From Chryseobacterium sp. (GTDB lineage: Bacteria; Bacteroidota; Bacteroidia; Flavobacteriales; Weeksellaceae), in the NCBI GenBank assembly GCA_031286615.1, contig JAITUA010000005.1:1-64000 (forward strand): 64,000 nt of DNA, written 5' to 3'. The position numbers and the translations under genes were made by a program. Shown piece after piece: positions 25,772 to 34,509 of the stretch; position 1 is the stretch's first letter, and each line of letters begins with the position of its first letter. The notes beneath the pieces were generated by a model. That model saw only the letters and a list, made by a program, of their open reading frames with translations, was not told the DNA's origin and did not search any database.

Positions 25772-28177
25772 TTAGTGCTTTGTGTATTCCGGTTGTTCTG
25801 TCGGAATCCTTGACGGTGTAAAGTATTCATTAAGCCAGTAGAAAGTCTGTCCGTTTTGCTGAATCTTTACAGCCGGGTTATTTCTGTTGGCAAGCATTCT
25901 GTCTGCTAAATTTTTGTAGTGATAGAAATAGTTTTTCACAGTTTCACTTGGAACAACTTTCGATTTTTTCCAACCTTTCAGTTTGTACTTAGCCATCAGT
26001 TCTTCTTCGGAAAGATCAAATCCTGTACTCATTCCAATAGCATAAGACATTGGCTGCTCATAAAGATCTCCTTTGTCCAGGAATTTTATAGTCGGGTTAT
26101 ATTTCTTCAGCAGCTTCACATATTCTTTCACTGCTCTTGCCTGATTAAAGTCCGGACGGTCTGCCTGAGTATTTCTGTATACTTCCGTATAGAAAGCTTT
26201 TAAGTTGTCATATTCCGCTTCAGAAATAAGAATTCCTTTTTCTATTCCCGGCGTAAAATCTTTAAGATCTTTTGGAATATATCCTTTTACAAGGAATGGG
26301 CTTCCGTAATTGATCAGCTGTGCTGCAATTCCTGCAGAAACCGGATTGGTAAGACCCGGATACAGATATTTGTATTTTACATCAACATCTGTTTTTCCTG
26401 CTCCTACTGATGAATGGAAATATTCATTAAGTGATTTGTCAATATTCTGGTTGTCTAAAGTAACCTGTGAAATAAGGCTGTCTACAGATTTTTTCAGGAA
26501 TCCGGGAGTTGTAATATCACCTTTTTTAGGGAAAATAACAAATCCCTGAGACATACTCTGTTTAGGGTAAGCCAAGGAGAAGAATCCTGCATCACCTTCT
26601 ACCAGACTGAAGTTATTTTTGGTAAGAACATCATATTGGTTGATGATCTTTTGTTTTTTAAGTTCAGCAATATTTTTAGCCGTATTGGTAACAACATTTT
26701 CAGCCATCAATACGAAATCATTGTAGGTATCTGATGATCTTGCACTCGTCTGGAACATAATCAGTCTTGCCTGAGCCTGAGTAAGTGAGCTGATCACACT
26801 GTACATGTTTCCGCTTTGGTTGGCAGAAGTTCCCACGGTAACAACAATATTAGTTTCATCAGGTACGCTTGAAAGAAGGTTTCCAGCTGCAGTAAGAGCT
26901 TCACCAACCGGCTGATACCCATTATTACTTGCACAGTTCATCTCATTCGTTTTCTGATCAATGAACGTTGTCATTTTACTGTAGTCTGCACTTAGGTTGG
27001 ATACAGAAATATTCTCCCCACAAGGGTTATTTTTGTACAGTACCACTCCATATTTAACGTTGCTAAAATAAGATGGTTTCTCAAATCTAAGCTGAAGATC
27101 CTGTAGTAATGATTTTACGATAGGTGCATAAGGTGCATTTCCTGCACTTACGTCCAATGCAAAAACGATATTAATATTTTTATCTCTGTCTGTGATCTCT
27201 CTGTAGCGGTCAAAATAAATAGGCTCACCCAATACATTCGATACGAAGTTCTTGCTGTAATCTAAAATATTGGTAAAATATTTTGTTTTTGAATCCGGAG
27301 TTGGAGCCTGTTCCAATGGAAGGTTTACAGGAAAAATATTCTCAAGCTGTGTTCTTTTGTTAACGTCTGTAAGAAGAACCGCTTTTTTATTTTCAGCATC
27401 AGATCCAGATCCTCCAGGATATCCTTCATAGATCCCTAAAGCAGAATCATTGATCCCTGTTGTATTTTTCAGTTTGATCGCCGAGCGCTCTCCCCAACTG
27501 GAAATCACGTTAGAACTTACCCATCCGTAAAGTCCTTTGCCGATACTGTCTATATCAATTGAAGGTTTTTTACCTACTAAAAATCGTTTGTTGTTTTCAG
27601 CCTGTTTGTAGACATATACAATTTGTCCGTTTGGAATCTTTACATTGGCTGTTTCAATAAGACTTGGTGAATTAAACACCATAATAGAGTCATTCTTATA
27701 GTATCTTTCAGCGTTTTTGATGACTTCGCTGTTACTTGGTACTACGGCTACTCTTACAGGATATCCTGTTTTTTCGCTTTTTAAAGCATTGTTCCAAAGA
27801 AGAAGGTCAGATTCAGGAATCCATCCATATGTTTTGATAGATTTTGACGAAACTTTTTTCATTAAAGCATCCGGAACATATTCCGCTACTTTTACCATTC
27901 CGTCTCTATGTTTTAAAACCATTAAAGGTTCAAGGAATTTTACTTCTTTGTAAGATTTCTCATCATCTTTATCCAGATAAGCCGTATTTCTCGATCTGTC
28001 TGAAATAACGATCCATGGAGCTGACTTTTTAGGATAACCGTTAACGACAGGGGAAGCGTCCACCTGTCCGTACTGCGACGGTTCCGGGGTTTTCTTTGAC
28101 GGCAGTTTTACCTGGCAACTCGTCAATAATACTGATAACCCTATATAATATGCTGCTAGAGGAAATTTATTTTTCAT
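25772..28177 (-). CDS. tssR: T6SS subtype iii protein TssR
   Basis: The 801-residue lipoprotein (LSVLLTSCQVKLP, lipobox Cys21) fits the large TssR component of Bacteroidota T6SS. The N-terminal third has SH3-like segments (SRNTAYLDKDDEKSYKEVKFLEPLMVL, RDGMVKVAEY). A von Willebrand A-like domain (about 340-520) opens NINIVFALDVSAGN, with a degenerate DxSxG. The C-terminal part is tyrosine- and asparagine-rich. It is thought to belong to the trans-envelope complex that replaces TssJLM. It ends the run TssO-TssO-PKD-TssR with gaps of 12-48 nt, so the four are one operon. Confidence 0.85.
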   Translation of the reverse strand: MKNKFPLAAYYIGLSVLLTSCQVKLPSKKTPEPSQYGQVDASPVVNGYPKKSAPWIVISDRSRNTAYLDKDDEKSYKEVKFLEPLMVLKHRDGMVKVAEYVPDALMKKVSSKSIKTYGWIPESDLLLWNNALKSEKTGYPVRVAVVPSNSEVIKNAERYYKNDSIMVFNSPSLIETANVKIPNGQIVYVYKQAENNKRFLVGKKPSIDIDSIGKGLYGWVSSNVISSWGERSAIKLKNTTGINDSALGIYEGYPGGSGSDAENKKAVLLTDVNKRTQLENIFPVNLPLEQAPTPDSKTKYFTNILDYSKNFVSNVLGEPIYFDRYREITDRDKNINIVFALDVSAGNAPYAPIVKSLLQDLQLRFEKPSYFSNVKYGVVLYKNNPCGENISVSNLSADYSKMTTFIDQKTNEMNCASNNGYQPVGEALTAAGNLLSSVPDETNIVVTVGTSANQSGNMYSVISSLTQAQARLIMFQTSARSSDTYNDFVLMAENVVTNTAKNIAELKKQKIINQYDVLTKNNFSLVEGDAGFFSLAYPKQSMSQGFVIFPKKGDITTPGFLKKSVDSLISQVTLDNQNIDKSLNEYFHSSVGAGKTDVDVKYKYLYPGLTNPVSAGIAAQLINYGSPFLVKGYIPKDLKDFTPGIEKGILISEAEYDNLKAFYTEVYRNTQADRPDFNQARAVKEYVKLLKKYNPTIKFLDKGDLYEQPMSYAIGMSTGFDLSEEELMAKYKLKGWKKSKVVPSETVKNYFYHYKNLADRMLANRNNPAVKIQQNGQTFYWLNEYFTPSRIPTEQPEYTKH

Positions 28178-28222
28178 CCTATTTTATCTTTAATGATTGG
28201 CGCATCCGTAAACCGGATGATA

Positions 28223-29134
28223 TTATTTGCTTTGGTTGATTTCTACTTTCGTTACACACTCCTGTTTATCATCAAGGTTCACTTTTACAGTCTGAATCAC
28301 CGTATTTTTGTCAAACTGAAGACCGGCGCAATACATGTAGAAGTTGTTCACTTTGCTGTCGTTTACCTTTACTACAGTGTTTTCATTGTTACACAAATAG
28401 GTTTTCAACAGGTAATTGTAATGCATATTGAAACTGTTTCCATTGGCAATCTGCTGCAGGTGATATTTGAAATCATTATCTACTCTTGCGTAAGAATCTT
28501 CTACTGAAACTTCTTCTTCTGCAAGTGCATCATAAGCCGGAAGGATCTTGATATGATGGTAAATTGGCTCCTGAGTTTCTTCAGTGTATAGCGTTACCAC
28601 ATAGTCTCCTGGTTTTTTATAAGAATAGATTGTAAATTTATCTTTAGAATCTGTGTTTCCTGTTTCTCCGAATTTCCATGCAAACACTTTTGCATCAGAA
28701 ATGGCACGGAAAGACACGCTTTCATTTTGCATAGCCTGAGCTACTGCTTCAATAGTAGTGGCAGTTTTTGCAGTATCTTTTGCTTTCTGAACGCTTCTTG
28801 CGCTTACCATTACAGGGAAAGATTTCGTATACTTATTGTCAACGATCAAACTCACCTGATAGTACCCCGGTTTATTATAGAAGTGAATCCCGCTGTTTTT
28901 ATCAGAAGTTGTGCCGTCTCCGAAATTCCATCTTTTGGTTTTCGCAAACTGGGTTTTATCTTCGAATAAAAGCGTGTCTCCTACCGCCAGTGAAGACGGA
29001 TAAACCACCCCAACAATATCATCGGCTGAATGGATAACTTTTTTCTGCAGCCATAGAGCAACCAATGCCGCGATGAGCAAAGTTGCAACAACACCGATAA
29101 TAATGTTTTTCTTGTTCTTTTGAAAATAATTCAT
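28223..29134 (-). CDS. PKD-domain T6SS membrane-complex protein (candidate TssP)
   Basis: The 303-residue protein has one N-terminal membrane helix (IIIGVVATLLIAALVALWL, residues 11-29) and a periplasmic part with two PKD-type beta domains: RWNFGDGTTSDKNSG...YNKPGYYQVSL (about 40-110), and AWKFGETGNTDSKD...YKKPGDYVVTL (about 130-205). The C-terminal 90 residues are unrecognised. Its place between TssO and TssR suits the fifth envelope component, which I think is called TssP in subtype iii systems. I am less sure of the name than of the system. Confidence 0.7.
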   Translation of the reverse strand: MNYFQKNKKNIIIGVVATLLIAALVALWLQKKVIHSADDIVGVVYPSSLAVGDTLLFEDKTQFAKTKRWNFGDGTTSDKNSGIHFYNKPGYYQVSLIVDNKYTKSFPVMVSARSVQKAKDTAKTATTIEAVAQAMQNESVSFRAISDAKVFAWKFGETGNTDSKDKFTIYSYKKPGDYVVTLYTEETQEPIYHHIKILPAYDALAEEEVSVEDSYARVDNDFKYHLQQIANGNSFNMHYNYLLKTYLCNNENTVVKVNDSKVNNFYMYCAGLQFDKNTVIQTVKVNLDDKQECVTKVEINQSK

Positions 29135-29182
29135 AGTTAATAATTGTGATGTGTTCTATATAAAGTTCCTAGTATTTATTAC

Positions 29183-29707
29183 TTATTGTACTCTCGCTTT
29201 CAGATCCTGCTCACGCTGATAAAGCTTGTTTTGCTTATCCTTAAATCCGATTCTGCATTCATCCACCTGCTTCTGGAAAACTTTAATGTCTTCTGAAGTG
29301 GTTGAAATCACTTTTTTATCATCAAAGTACATTTTATAGAATTTTGCAATCTGGGGATAGGCATCTTTTCTGATATCGATAACATCAGTACTGCTGAAAT
29401 AGCTGTTAAGGTCATTCACCCCTAACTGAATATTATTTTCTATAAAAGGCTGCGGGCCGTCATTAGTAAGCTTTGTGATCATCGCATAAGTACTGTCCAT
29501 GATGGGAATAACAATTTTTTGATGATGTTCAAATTCAGCTTTCTGTTCAAGATTCTGAATTCCTCTTACGTCTTCATCAGAAAATGGAGATTCAAATCCT
29601 TTTAAAAATATTACGCCTAAAAATAACATAGCCGTCACAAGCATCAGTATTAAATAAAAAAACTGATAATGCCTTTCTTTCTTCGATAATGTGATTTGTC
29701 CTTGCAT
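29183..29707 (-). CDS. tssO: T6SS transmembrane protein TssO
   Basis: The 174-residue protein has one membrane helix near the N-terminus (FFYLILMLVTAMLFLGVIFL, residues 16-35) and a helical periplasmic domain with a charged, coiled-coil-like C-terminal tail (QVDECRIGFKDKQNKLYQREQDLK). This matches the size and topology of TssO in Bacteroidota T6SS. The neighbour upstream has the same layout and a similar DEC motif near its C-terminus, so the two appear to be paralogues. It starts 11 nt after its neighbour. Confidence 0.78.
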   Translation of the reverse strand: MQGQITLSKKERHYQFFYLILMLVTAMLFLGVIFLKGFESPFSDEDVRGIQNLEQKAEFEHHQKIVIPIMDSTYAMITKLTNDGPQPFIENNIQLGVNDLNSYFSSTDVIDIRKDAYPQIAKFYKMYFDDKKVISTTSEDIKVFQKQVDECRIGFKDKQNKLYQREQDLKARVQ

Positions 29708-29718
29708 ATCTTTTCTTT

Positions 29719-30255
29719 TTATCTTCTTCTTTTACTTCCTGTGAAATTTCTTGTAGGGTCTTTTCTAAGCTCGTTATTCGTTACTTTTATTTTACCCATA
29801 CATTCATCCAAGTCCCTTAGAATGGTTTTCTTCTTATATTCTACCTCAGTGATTTTAGCCTTTAAAGTCATCATAGGCGCTATCTGTTTCATCAGTATAG
29901 CATAGTGCTTAAAGCTCTGCGCACTGTCTTTGCCCATAATATTTTTGGCATCTCTCACGTTATCCATAATGCTGGTTCTGAGGAACACCTCATTGTCCAC
30001 CTTATTAATACTAAGCTGGTTCATTTTGTCATAAATATCATCAATGTGATCTTTCAGCACGTCGCTTCGAAGCATCAGTTCTTTATAGGCTTCAGCTTCC
30101 CGGCTGATCCCTTCACGTTGTATGTCATAACTCTTAAAGAAGAGAAATAAGCACGTAAAAGTTACAACCGACAAAACGACAAAAGACAGAATAAACTTCC
30201 AAATGCCTATTCTGACGTCAGATTTGTTTAATTTTTTTTCCCTGTTAGAAGACAT
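29719..30255 (-). CDS. TssO-like T6SS transmembrane protein, second paralogue
   Basis: From the ATG at 30255 (MSSNREKK) the protein has 178 residues. One membrane helix (IWKFILSFVVLSVVTFTCLFLFF, about 17-39) precedes a helical periplasmic domain with DLDECMGKIKVTNNELRK near the end, echoing VDECRIGFKDKQNKL in the next gene. The frame is open 17 codons further upstream, but that extension lacks conservation-like features. It is the first gene of the envelope-complex operon and faces a divergent regulator 179 bp away. Confidence 0.68.
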   Translation of the reverse strand: MSSNREKKLNKSDVRIGIWKFILSFVVLSVVTFTCLFLFFKSYDIQREGISREAEAYKELMLRSDVLKDHIDDIYDKMNQLSINKVDNEVFLRTSIMDNVRDAKNIMGKDSAQSFKHYAILMKQIAPMMTLKAKITEVEYKKKTILRDLDECMGKIKVTNNELRKDPTRNFTGSKRRR

Positions 30256-30434
30256 AATTTGCGATTTGTTTGGCCTGTGAAAATATAAAAAAAAAATTTT
30301 ATGCACAATACGTAATTTCCCTAAGCCTGTTTCGTGAAAACCCTGATTAAGTTAATATTAATTTTCTCTTTGATAAGTTTTTCATAAATTAGACCTCTAA
30401 ATTTTAAATATCATTCGCCAAATCGATATTAAGA

Positions 30435-31106
30435 ATGAGTAAAATATTATCTAATACCGTACGTTTTTCTATTGCTGACAGTGATTTTTATTTTAAAAAA
30501 ATAATGATCAAAACACTCATGGAGAATCCTTTCTATATGCTTCTGAATGACTGTAACAATGGGCACGAGCTGGTAAACAGAATCTACAGAAGGCAGGAAG
30601 ATGTGTTCATCATTGAGTTATTTATGCCGGTTTTAAGCGGAATTGAAGCAATCAAATATATTCGAAAAAACAATACTGAAACCCCTATTATTACCTATTC
30701 CGGCACCTACCAGGAAGATATGGCTGAAATTCTTTCAAAAATTCCTAATATCTATTACTGTCAGAAAAAGAGCACCATTATCAAAGATATTATCAAGGGA
30801 AGCATTGCTTCTGAAGACTTTGATTATCAAACCTATTCTAAGGAATGGGAGCAGCAGCCACTTGCGGTACAGGAATATATGGACAGGCAGAAAAAGGGGC
30901 AGGAAGAGCTTTCTCCGGCTGAAATACAACTGATGAGATTCTGCTATGAAGGATTCAGTAACAAAGAAATTGCTGAAAAACTTAACCTGAGTACAAGAAC
31001 TATTGACACTTATATCAACCGGCTTACAGAGAAGCTGGGACTGAAAACCAAGCTTCACCTTATCCGTTTCTGTGTAGAAAACGGATATTACAATTCCAGT
31101 TTATAA
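30435..31106 (+). CDS. LuxR-type response regulator with Glu in place of the phospho-Asp
   Basis: The 223-residue protein has a receiver-like domain (10-125) and a LuxR-type HTH (about 158-215: LSPAEIQLMRFCYEGFSNKEIAEKLNLSTRTIDTYINRL). Acidic pocket residues (ADSD) and the conserved lysine (CQKKST) remain, but the phospho-acceptor position is Glu61 (FIIELFMPVLSG). Glu often mimics the phosphorylated state, so it may be always on or respond to something else. It diverges from the tssO/tssR operon and is a good candidate T6SS regulator. No histidine kinase is nearby. Confidence 0.82.
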   Translation: MSKILSNTVRFSIADSDFYFKKIMIKTLMENPFYMLLNDCNNGHELVNRIYRRQEDVFIIELFMPVLSGIEAIKYIRKNNTETPIITYSGTYQEDMAEILSKIPNIYYCQKKSTIIKDIIKGSIASEDFDYQTYSKEWEQQPLAVQEYMDRQKKGQEELSPAEIQLMRFCYEGFSNKEIAEKLNLSTRTIDTYINRLTEKLGLKTKLHLIRFCVENGYYNSSL

Positions 31107-31113
31107 AAATTCT

Positions 31114-31155
31114 GATTTCAGATTTAAAATTTAAAATTCCGGATAACTGATGGAG
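31114..31155. repeat. 7-bp periodic array
   Basis: Six consecutive heptamers: GATTTCA, GATTTAA, AATTTAA, AATTCCG, GATAACT, GATGGAG. It lies in the 317-bp gap before the HU gene, which otherwise holds the HU promoter. Confidence 0.5.
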
Positions 31156-31359
31156 ACTGAGGAGGGTATATAAATGCTTACTATAAGTAAGAAAACCCTG
31201 TAGAACCTATCGCTATCGGCATTTATTAAATTTTGTTCATTATTTTTTTTGTACCTTTATACCGCTATATTATTTTATTGTTAAATTATTGCCACCCTGC
31301 CTTAATATAGCATATACATAAAAAGCTCAACGATTTGAATAAAAATATTTTGCCACTAA

Positions 31360-31392
31360 TTTGCTAGTATTCAATTTTTTTAACTAAATTTG
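31360..31392 (+). promoter_or_regulatory. HU gene promoter
   Basis: TTTG (31360-31363) and TAAATTTG (31385-31392) are 21 bp apart, an almost ideal Bacteroidota primary-sigma promoter. The leader would be about 25 nt, with AAGG just before the ATG at 31424. Confidence 0.7.
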
Positions 31393-31423
31393 CACACCTA
31401 AAATTTAAAATTAAAATAAGGAA

Positions 31424-31714
31424 ATGACAAAGGCAGAATTGGTAAACACCATCTCAAATAAGTTGGGAACAGAAAAGAATGAAACACAGAAAGTTGTAGA
31501 AGCTTTTATGCAGGAGATCAGAACTTCTATGTATAATGGGGATAACGTTTATCTAAGAGGTTTTGGATCTTTTATCATTAAAACAAGAGCTGCTAAAACA
31601 GGAAGAAATATTTCTAAAAACACTGCAATTGAGATTCCTGCTCATAACATTCCTGCTTTCAAACCTTCAAAATCATTTGTTGAGAAAGTAAAAACTAAAG
31701 TTGCAGTAAAATAA
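31424..31714 (+). CDS. HU/IHF family DNA-binding protein
   Basis: The 96-residue protein fits the HU fold: helices MTKAELVNTISNKLGTEKNETQKVVEAFMQEI, then the DNA-binding arms (GDNVYLRGFGSFIIKTRAAKTGRNISKNTAIEIPAHNIPAFKPSKSF), which include the RNPxT-like tip as GRNISKN. It bends DNA and compacts the nucleoid. A near-consensus promoter lies upstream, fitting an abundant protein. The small basic gene at 31758 follows after 43 nt, before a terminator, so the two share a transcript. Confidence 0.92.
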   Translation: MTKAELVNTISNKLGTEKNETQKVVEAFMQEIRTSMYNGDNVYLRGFGSFIIKTRAAKTGRNISKNTAIEIPAHNIPAFKPSKSFVEKVKTKVAVK

Positions 31715-31757
31715 GAACATTAACTGAATATTAACTAGTTACTAAAAAATTAAAATT

Positions 31758-31847
31758 ATGCCAAGCGGAAAGAAAAGAAAAAGACACAAGGTTGCGACTC
31801 ACAAAAGAAAGAAAAGAAGAAGAGCAAACAGACATAAGAAAAAATAA
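31758..31847 (+). CDS. 29-residue highly basic protein, candidate ribosomal protein
   Basis: ATG at 31758 to TAA at 31847 encodes 29 residues, MPSGKKRKRHKVATHKRKKR followed by RRANRHKKK. About 70 percent are Lys, Arg or His, typical of ribosomal extensions or nucleic-acid binding peptides. It sits between HU and rng. From memory, near-identical peptides occur at this place in many Flavobacteriia, and a small Bacteroidota-specific large-subunit protein (reported as bL38) is of this type. I cannot verify the identity. It was too short for ordinary ORF calling. Confidence 0.75.
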   Translation: MPSGKKRKRHKVATHKRKKRRRANRHKKK

Positions 31848-31877
31848 TCTCCTCTTCTCGAGATTTACAATATAATA

Positions 31878-31927
31878 ATATAGTTGGTGGATTTAAATTC
31901 TTAAAGTTCACTAACTATATTTTTGTT
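31878..31927 (+). terminator. Intrinsic terminator after HU and the small basic gene
   Basis: A 14-bp stem (ATATAGTTGGTGGA with TTCACTAACTATAT, two G-T pairs) is followed by TTTTTG. Confidence 0.85.
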
Positions 31928-32081
31928 TGCAACTATAAGAGTCCGCGGAAAACGGATGGTTTCAAATATTATTTTAATAAACATATAATGATTTTCATTC
32001 AAAATCCTTATATTTAATAGATGAATTAATCGAGAAAAACATCCACTTCCTATGATCTTAACAATTTTATCTTATTAAAAA

Positions 32082-33641
32082 ATGAAGAAAGAACTAATAG
32101 TTTCGCATGAAGATGATCTTACAAAGATTGCATTACTGGAAGACGGAAGACTATGTGAACTTCATGAGCAAGAGGACAAAAGCGATTTTATAGTTGGAGA
32201 TCTGTTTATAGGAAAAGTAAAAAAACTAGCACCCAATCTGAATGCAGCATTCGTGAACATCGGATATGACAAGGATGCATTTCTGCATTATCAGGATCTG
32301 GGACCTCAGTATCTTACATACAGAAAGTTTTTAAAAGATACTATTTCTAAAAAACAAAGCACTTCAAGCTTAAAGAATTTCGAGATACAACCCGAAATAG
32401 ACAAAAATGGAACAGTAGATAAAGTGATCGCCAAAGACGATATAGTTCTGCTGCAAATCACGAAGGAGCCAATTTCTACAAAAGGCCCAAGAATTTCTAC
32501 TCAAATCTCTCTTACAGGACGTTTTCTTGTTCTGATCCCTTTCGACAATAAAGTTTCTATTTCTAAAAAGATCAGAAGCTTCGAAGAAAAGGAAAGACTG
32601 AGAACCCTAATCGACAGCATTAAGCCTGAAGGTTTCGGAGTTATCATCAGAACAGTAGCCGAAGGAAAAAAAGTAGCAGACCTTCATAATGACATGAACC
32701 AGCTGGTTCAGAAATGGGAAAGCACTTTTAAAAACATCCAGAGAAATAAAGTTCCGTCTAAAGTTCTAAGCGAAGAAGACAAAGCTTCAGCTATTTTAAG
32801 AGACAATTTTAATCAGGATTTCGTCAATATCATCTGCGATGATGAGCAAATGGTGAACGAAATGACAAATTACGTGGAAGTAATTGCACCTGAAAAGAAA
32901 AATATTGTCCAGTTTTATGATTCTCATATTCCTCTTCTGGAATATTACAATGTTGAAAAACAGCTTAAACAGAGCTTCGGAAAACACGTTAACATCCCAA
33001 GTTCCAAAGGCGCTTATCTTGTTATTGAACACACAGAAGCACTTCACGTCGTTGACGTCAACTCCGGTAACAATATTACCACCGGAACTGCTGTCAATAA
33101 AGAACATGCACTGAAAGTGAACAAAATGGCTGCTACTGAGATCGCAAGACAACTTCGCCTCCGCGATATGGGAGGTATCATCGTAATCGATTTCATAGAC
33201 ATGCCGAATTCTGATCACAGAAGAGATCTTTACGAGCATCTCAAAGAGGAAATGAAGCGCGACAAAGCTCGCCACAAAATACTTCCTCCAAGTAAATTTG
33301 GATTGATCCAGATTACCAGACAAAGAAACCGTCCGGAAAAACAGATCGACACCAAAGAAGAAAACCCGAACAAAGACGGAGAAATTGTAGCTCCTATTGT
33401 TATCGTGGAAAGAATGGGTGAAACCTTAAGAACCATCCTGCAGAAAGAGAAAGGAAAAATCTACCTGCATGTACACCCATTTGTGGAAGCCTACCTTACC
33501 AAAGGCATTAAAAGCATCCAAATGAAATGGTTTATCAAATACAAAAAATGGGTAACCATCGTTCCAAGAGATTCTTTTAAATATTTAGAATACAAAATCT
33601 ACAATGCCAAAAAAGAAGAATTAATAGAATTCTCTAATTAA
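32082..33641 (+). CDS. rng: Ribonuclease E/G family protein
   Basis: The 519-residue protein is the RNase G-sized form without the RNase E C-terminal scaffold. An S1 domain (about 35-120: VGDLFIGKVKKLAPNLNAAFVNIGYDKDAFL) precedes the RNase H-like and DNase I-like catalytic parts, with metal-binding aspartates in HVVDVNSG and GGIIVIDFIDMPNSDHR. The usual zinc-link CPxC motif is absent from its normal place. It processes rRNA and starts mRNA decay. The context HU, small basic protein, rng looks like a translation-related cluster. Confidence 0.9.
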   Translation: MKKELIVSHEDDLTKIALLEDGRLCELHEQEDKSDFIVGDLFIGKVKKLAPNLNAAFVNIGYDKDAFLHYQDLGPQYLTYRKFLKDTISKKQSTSSLKNFEIQPEIDKNGTVDKVIAKDDIVLLQITKEPISTKGPRISTQISLTGRFLVLIPFDNKVSISKKIRSFEEKERLRTLIDSIKPEGFGVIIRTVAEGKKVADLHNDMNQLVQKWESTFKNIQRNKVPSKVLSEEDKASAILRDNFNQDFVNIICDDEQMVNEMTNYVEVIAPEKKNIVQFYDSHIPLLEYYNVEKQLKQSFGKHVNIPSSKGAYLVIEHTEALHVVDVNSGNNITTGTAVNKEHALKVNKMAATEIARQLRLRDMGGIIVIDFIDMPNSDHRRDLYEHLKEEMKRDKARHKILPPSKFGLIQITRQRNRPEKQIDTKEENPNKDGEIVAPIVIVERMGETLRTILQKEKGKIYLHVHPFVEAYLTKGIKSIQMKWFIKYKKWVTIVPRDSFKYLEYKIYNAKKEELIEFSN

Positions 33642-33650
33642 AAATTTAAG

Positions 33651-33678
33651 ACCTTCAGTTGTACTGGAGGTTTTTTTA
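33651..33678 (+). terminator. Intrinsic terminator after rng
   Basis: ACCTTCAG pairs with CTGGAGGT (one G-T pair) around TTGTA, followed by seven T. Confidence 0.85.
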
Positions 33679-33700
33679 TTATCTTTTCTTGTTATAAGTT

Positions 33701-33752
33701 TTGGCTAAAGCCAATAGATGTTTTTTGTATATTTAGGCTGGGCTAAAGCCCA
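33701..33752. repeat. Dispersed hairpin element with two GGCTAAAGCC palindromes
   Basis: TTGGCTAAAGCCAA (33701-33714) and TGGGCTAAAGCCCA (33739-33752) are separated by an AT-rich spacer and followed by CCCCTATTGAATTTTA. From memory this pair recurs between genes in Chryseobacterium and relatives. It may be a REP-like or MITE-like sequence. No open frame. Confidence 0.5.
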
Positions 33753-33778
33753 CCCCTATTGAATTTTACGACAAGATC

Positions 33779-33825
33779 TTTTATCTTTTATCTTTTATCT
33801 TTTATCTTTTATCTTTTATCTTTTA
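33779..33825. repeat. Perfect 7-bp tandem repeat (TTTTATC)6
   Basis: Six exact copies of TTTTATC plus a partial seventh end 3 nt before the osmC start codon. Copy number could change by slippage and would alter the promoter or leader length of osmC. Confidence 0.9.
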
Positions 33826-33828
33826 ATT

Positions 33829-34296
33829 ATGAAAAACCACCGTTACAAAATCACTATTCAATGGACAGGCAATCAAGGTTCAGGAACAAGCGGATATAAA
33901 GAATACGAAAGAAGTCACAGAATTTCAGTAGAAAGCAAAGTTGTTATAGAGGGATCATCTGATCCGGCATTTAGGGGTGACAGAACAAAACATAACCCAG
34001 AAGAAATGCTTTTATCTTCTCTTTCTTCCTGTCACATGCTATGGTATCTGCACTTTTGTTCTGAAGCCGGTATTATTGTAACAGAATATATTGACGAAGC
34101 AACTGGTACAATGGAAGAAACAGCCAGCGGAAGCGGTCATTTTACGGAAGCAACATTACATCCCAAGGTAACAGTTCTGGAAGAATCAATGGTTGAAAAA
34201 GCGGAACAACTTCATCATAAAGCAAATGAATATTGTTTCATCGCCAACTCGGTCAATTTTCCGGTAAAGCATATCCCTACCACGTTAGTTAAATAG
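33829..34296 (+). CDS. OsmC family peroxidase-like protein
   Basis: The 155-residue protein fits the OsmC fold: an N-terminal beta sheet (YKITIQWTG, RISVESKVVIEGSSDPAFRGD), then NPEEMLLSSLSSCHMLWYLHFCSEAGI with Cys residues of the peroxidatic and resolving type, and a C-terminal AEQLHHKANEYCFIANSV. OsmC proteins reduce organic hydroperoxides in the cytoplasm. The ATG at 33829 abuts a TTTTATC tandem array, so expression could be phase-variable. It is a single gene. Confidence 0.85.
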   Translation: MKNHRYKITIQWTGNQGSGTSGYKEYERSHRISVESKVVIEGSSDPAFRGDRTKHNPEEMLLSSLSSCHMLWYLHFCSEAGIIVTEYIDEATGTMEETASGSGHFTEATLHPKVTVLEESMVEKAEQLHHKANEYCFIANSVNFPVKHIPTTLVK

Positions 34297-34509
34297 TACC
34301 ACATCTTAAATTAAATCCCGAAAACAATGATGAACATTACATTTTAACAGTAATAACTCTAAAAAACTCCACAACAAGAGAATTATTTATTAAATCATTA
34401 ACAAAAACTACATTTTATTAATAATAAAAACAATATAAATTAAAATTATTTAACAATTTTATTCAAAATGTAAAGTTTTTTTCATATTTTTACATAAACA
34501 AAACAGACC

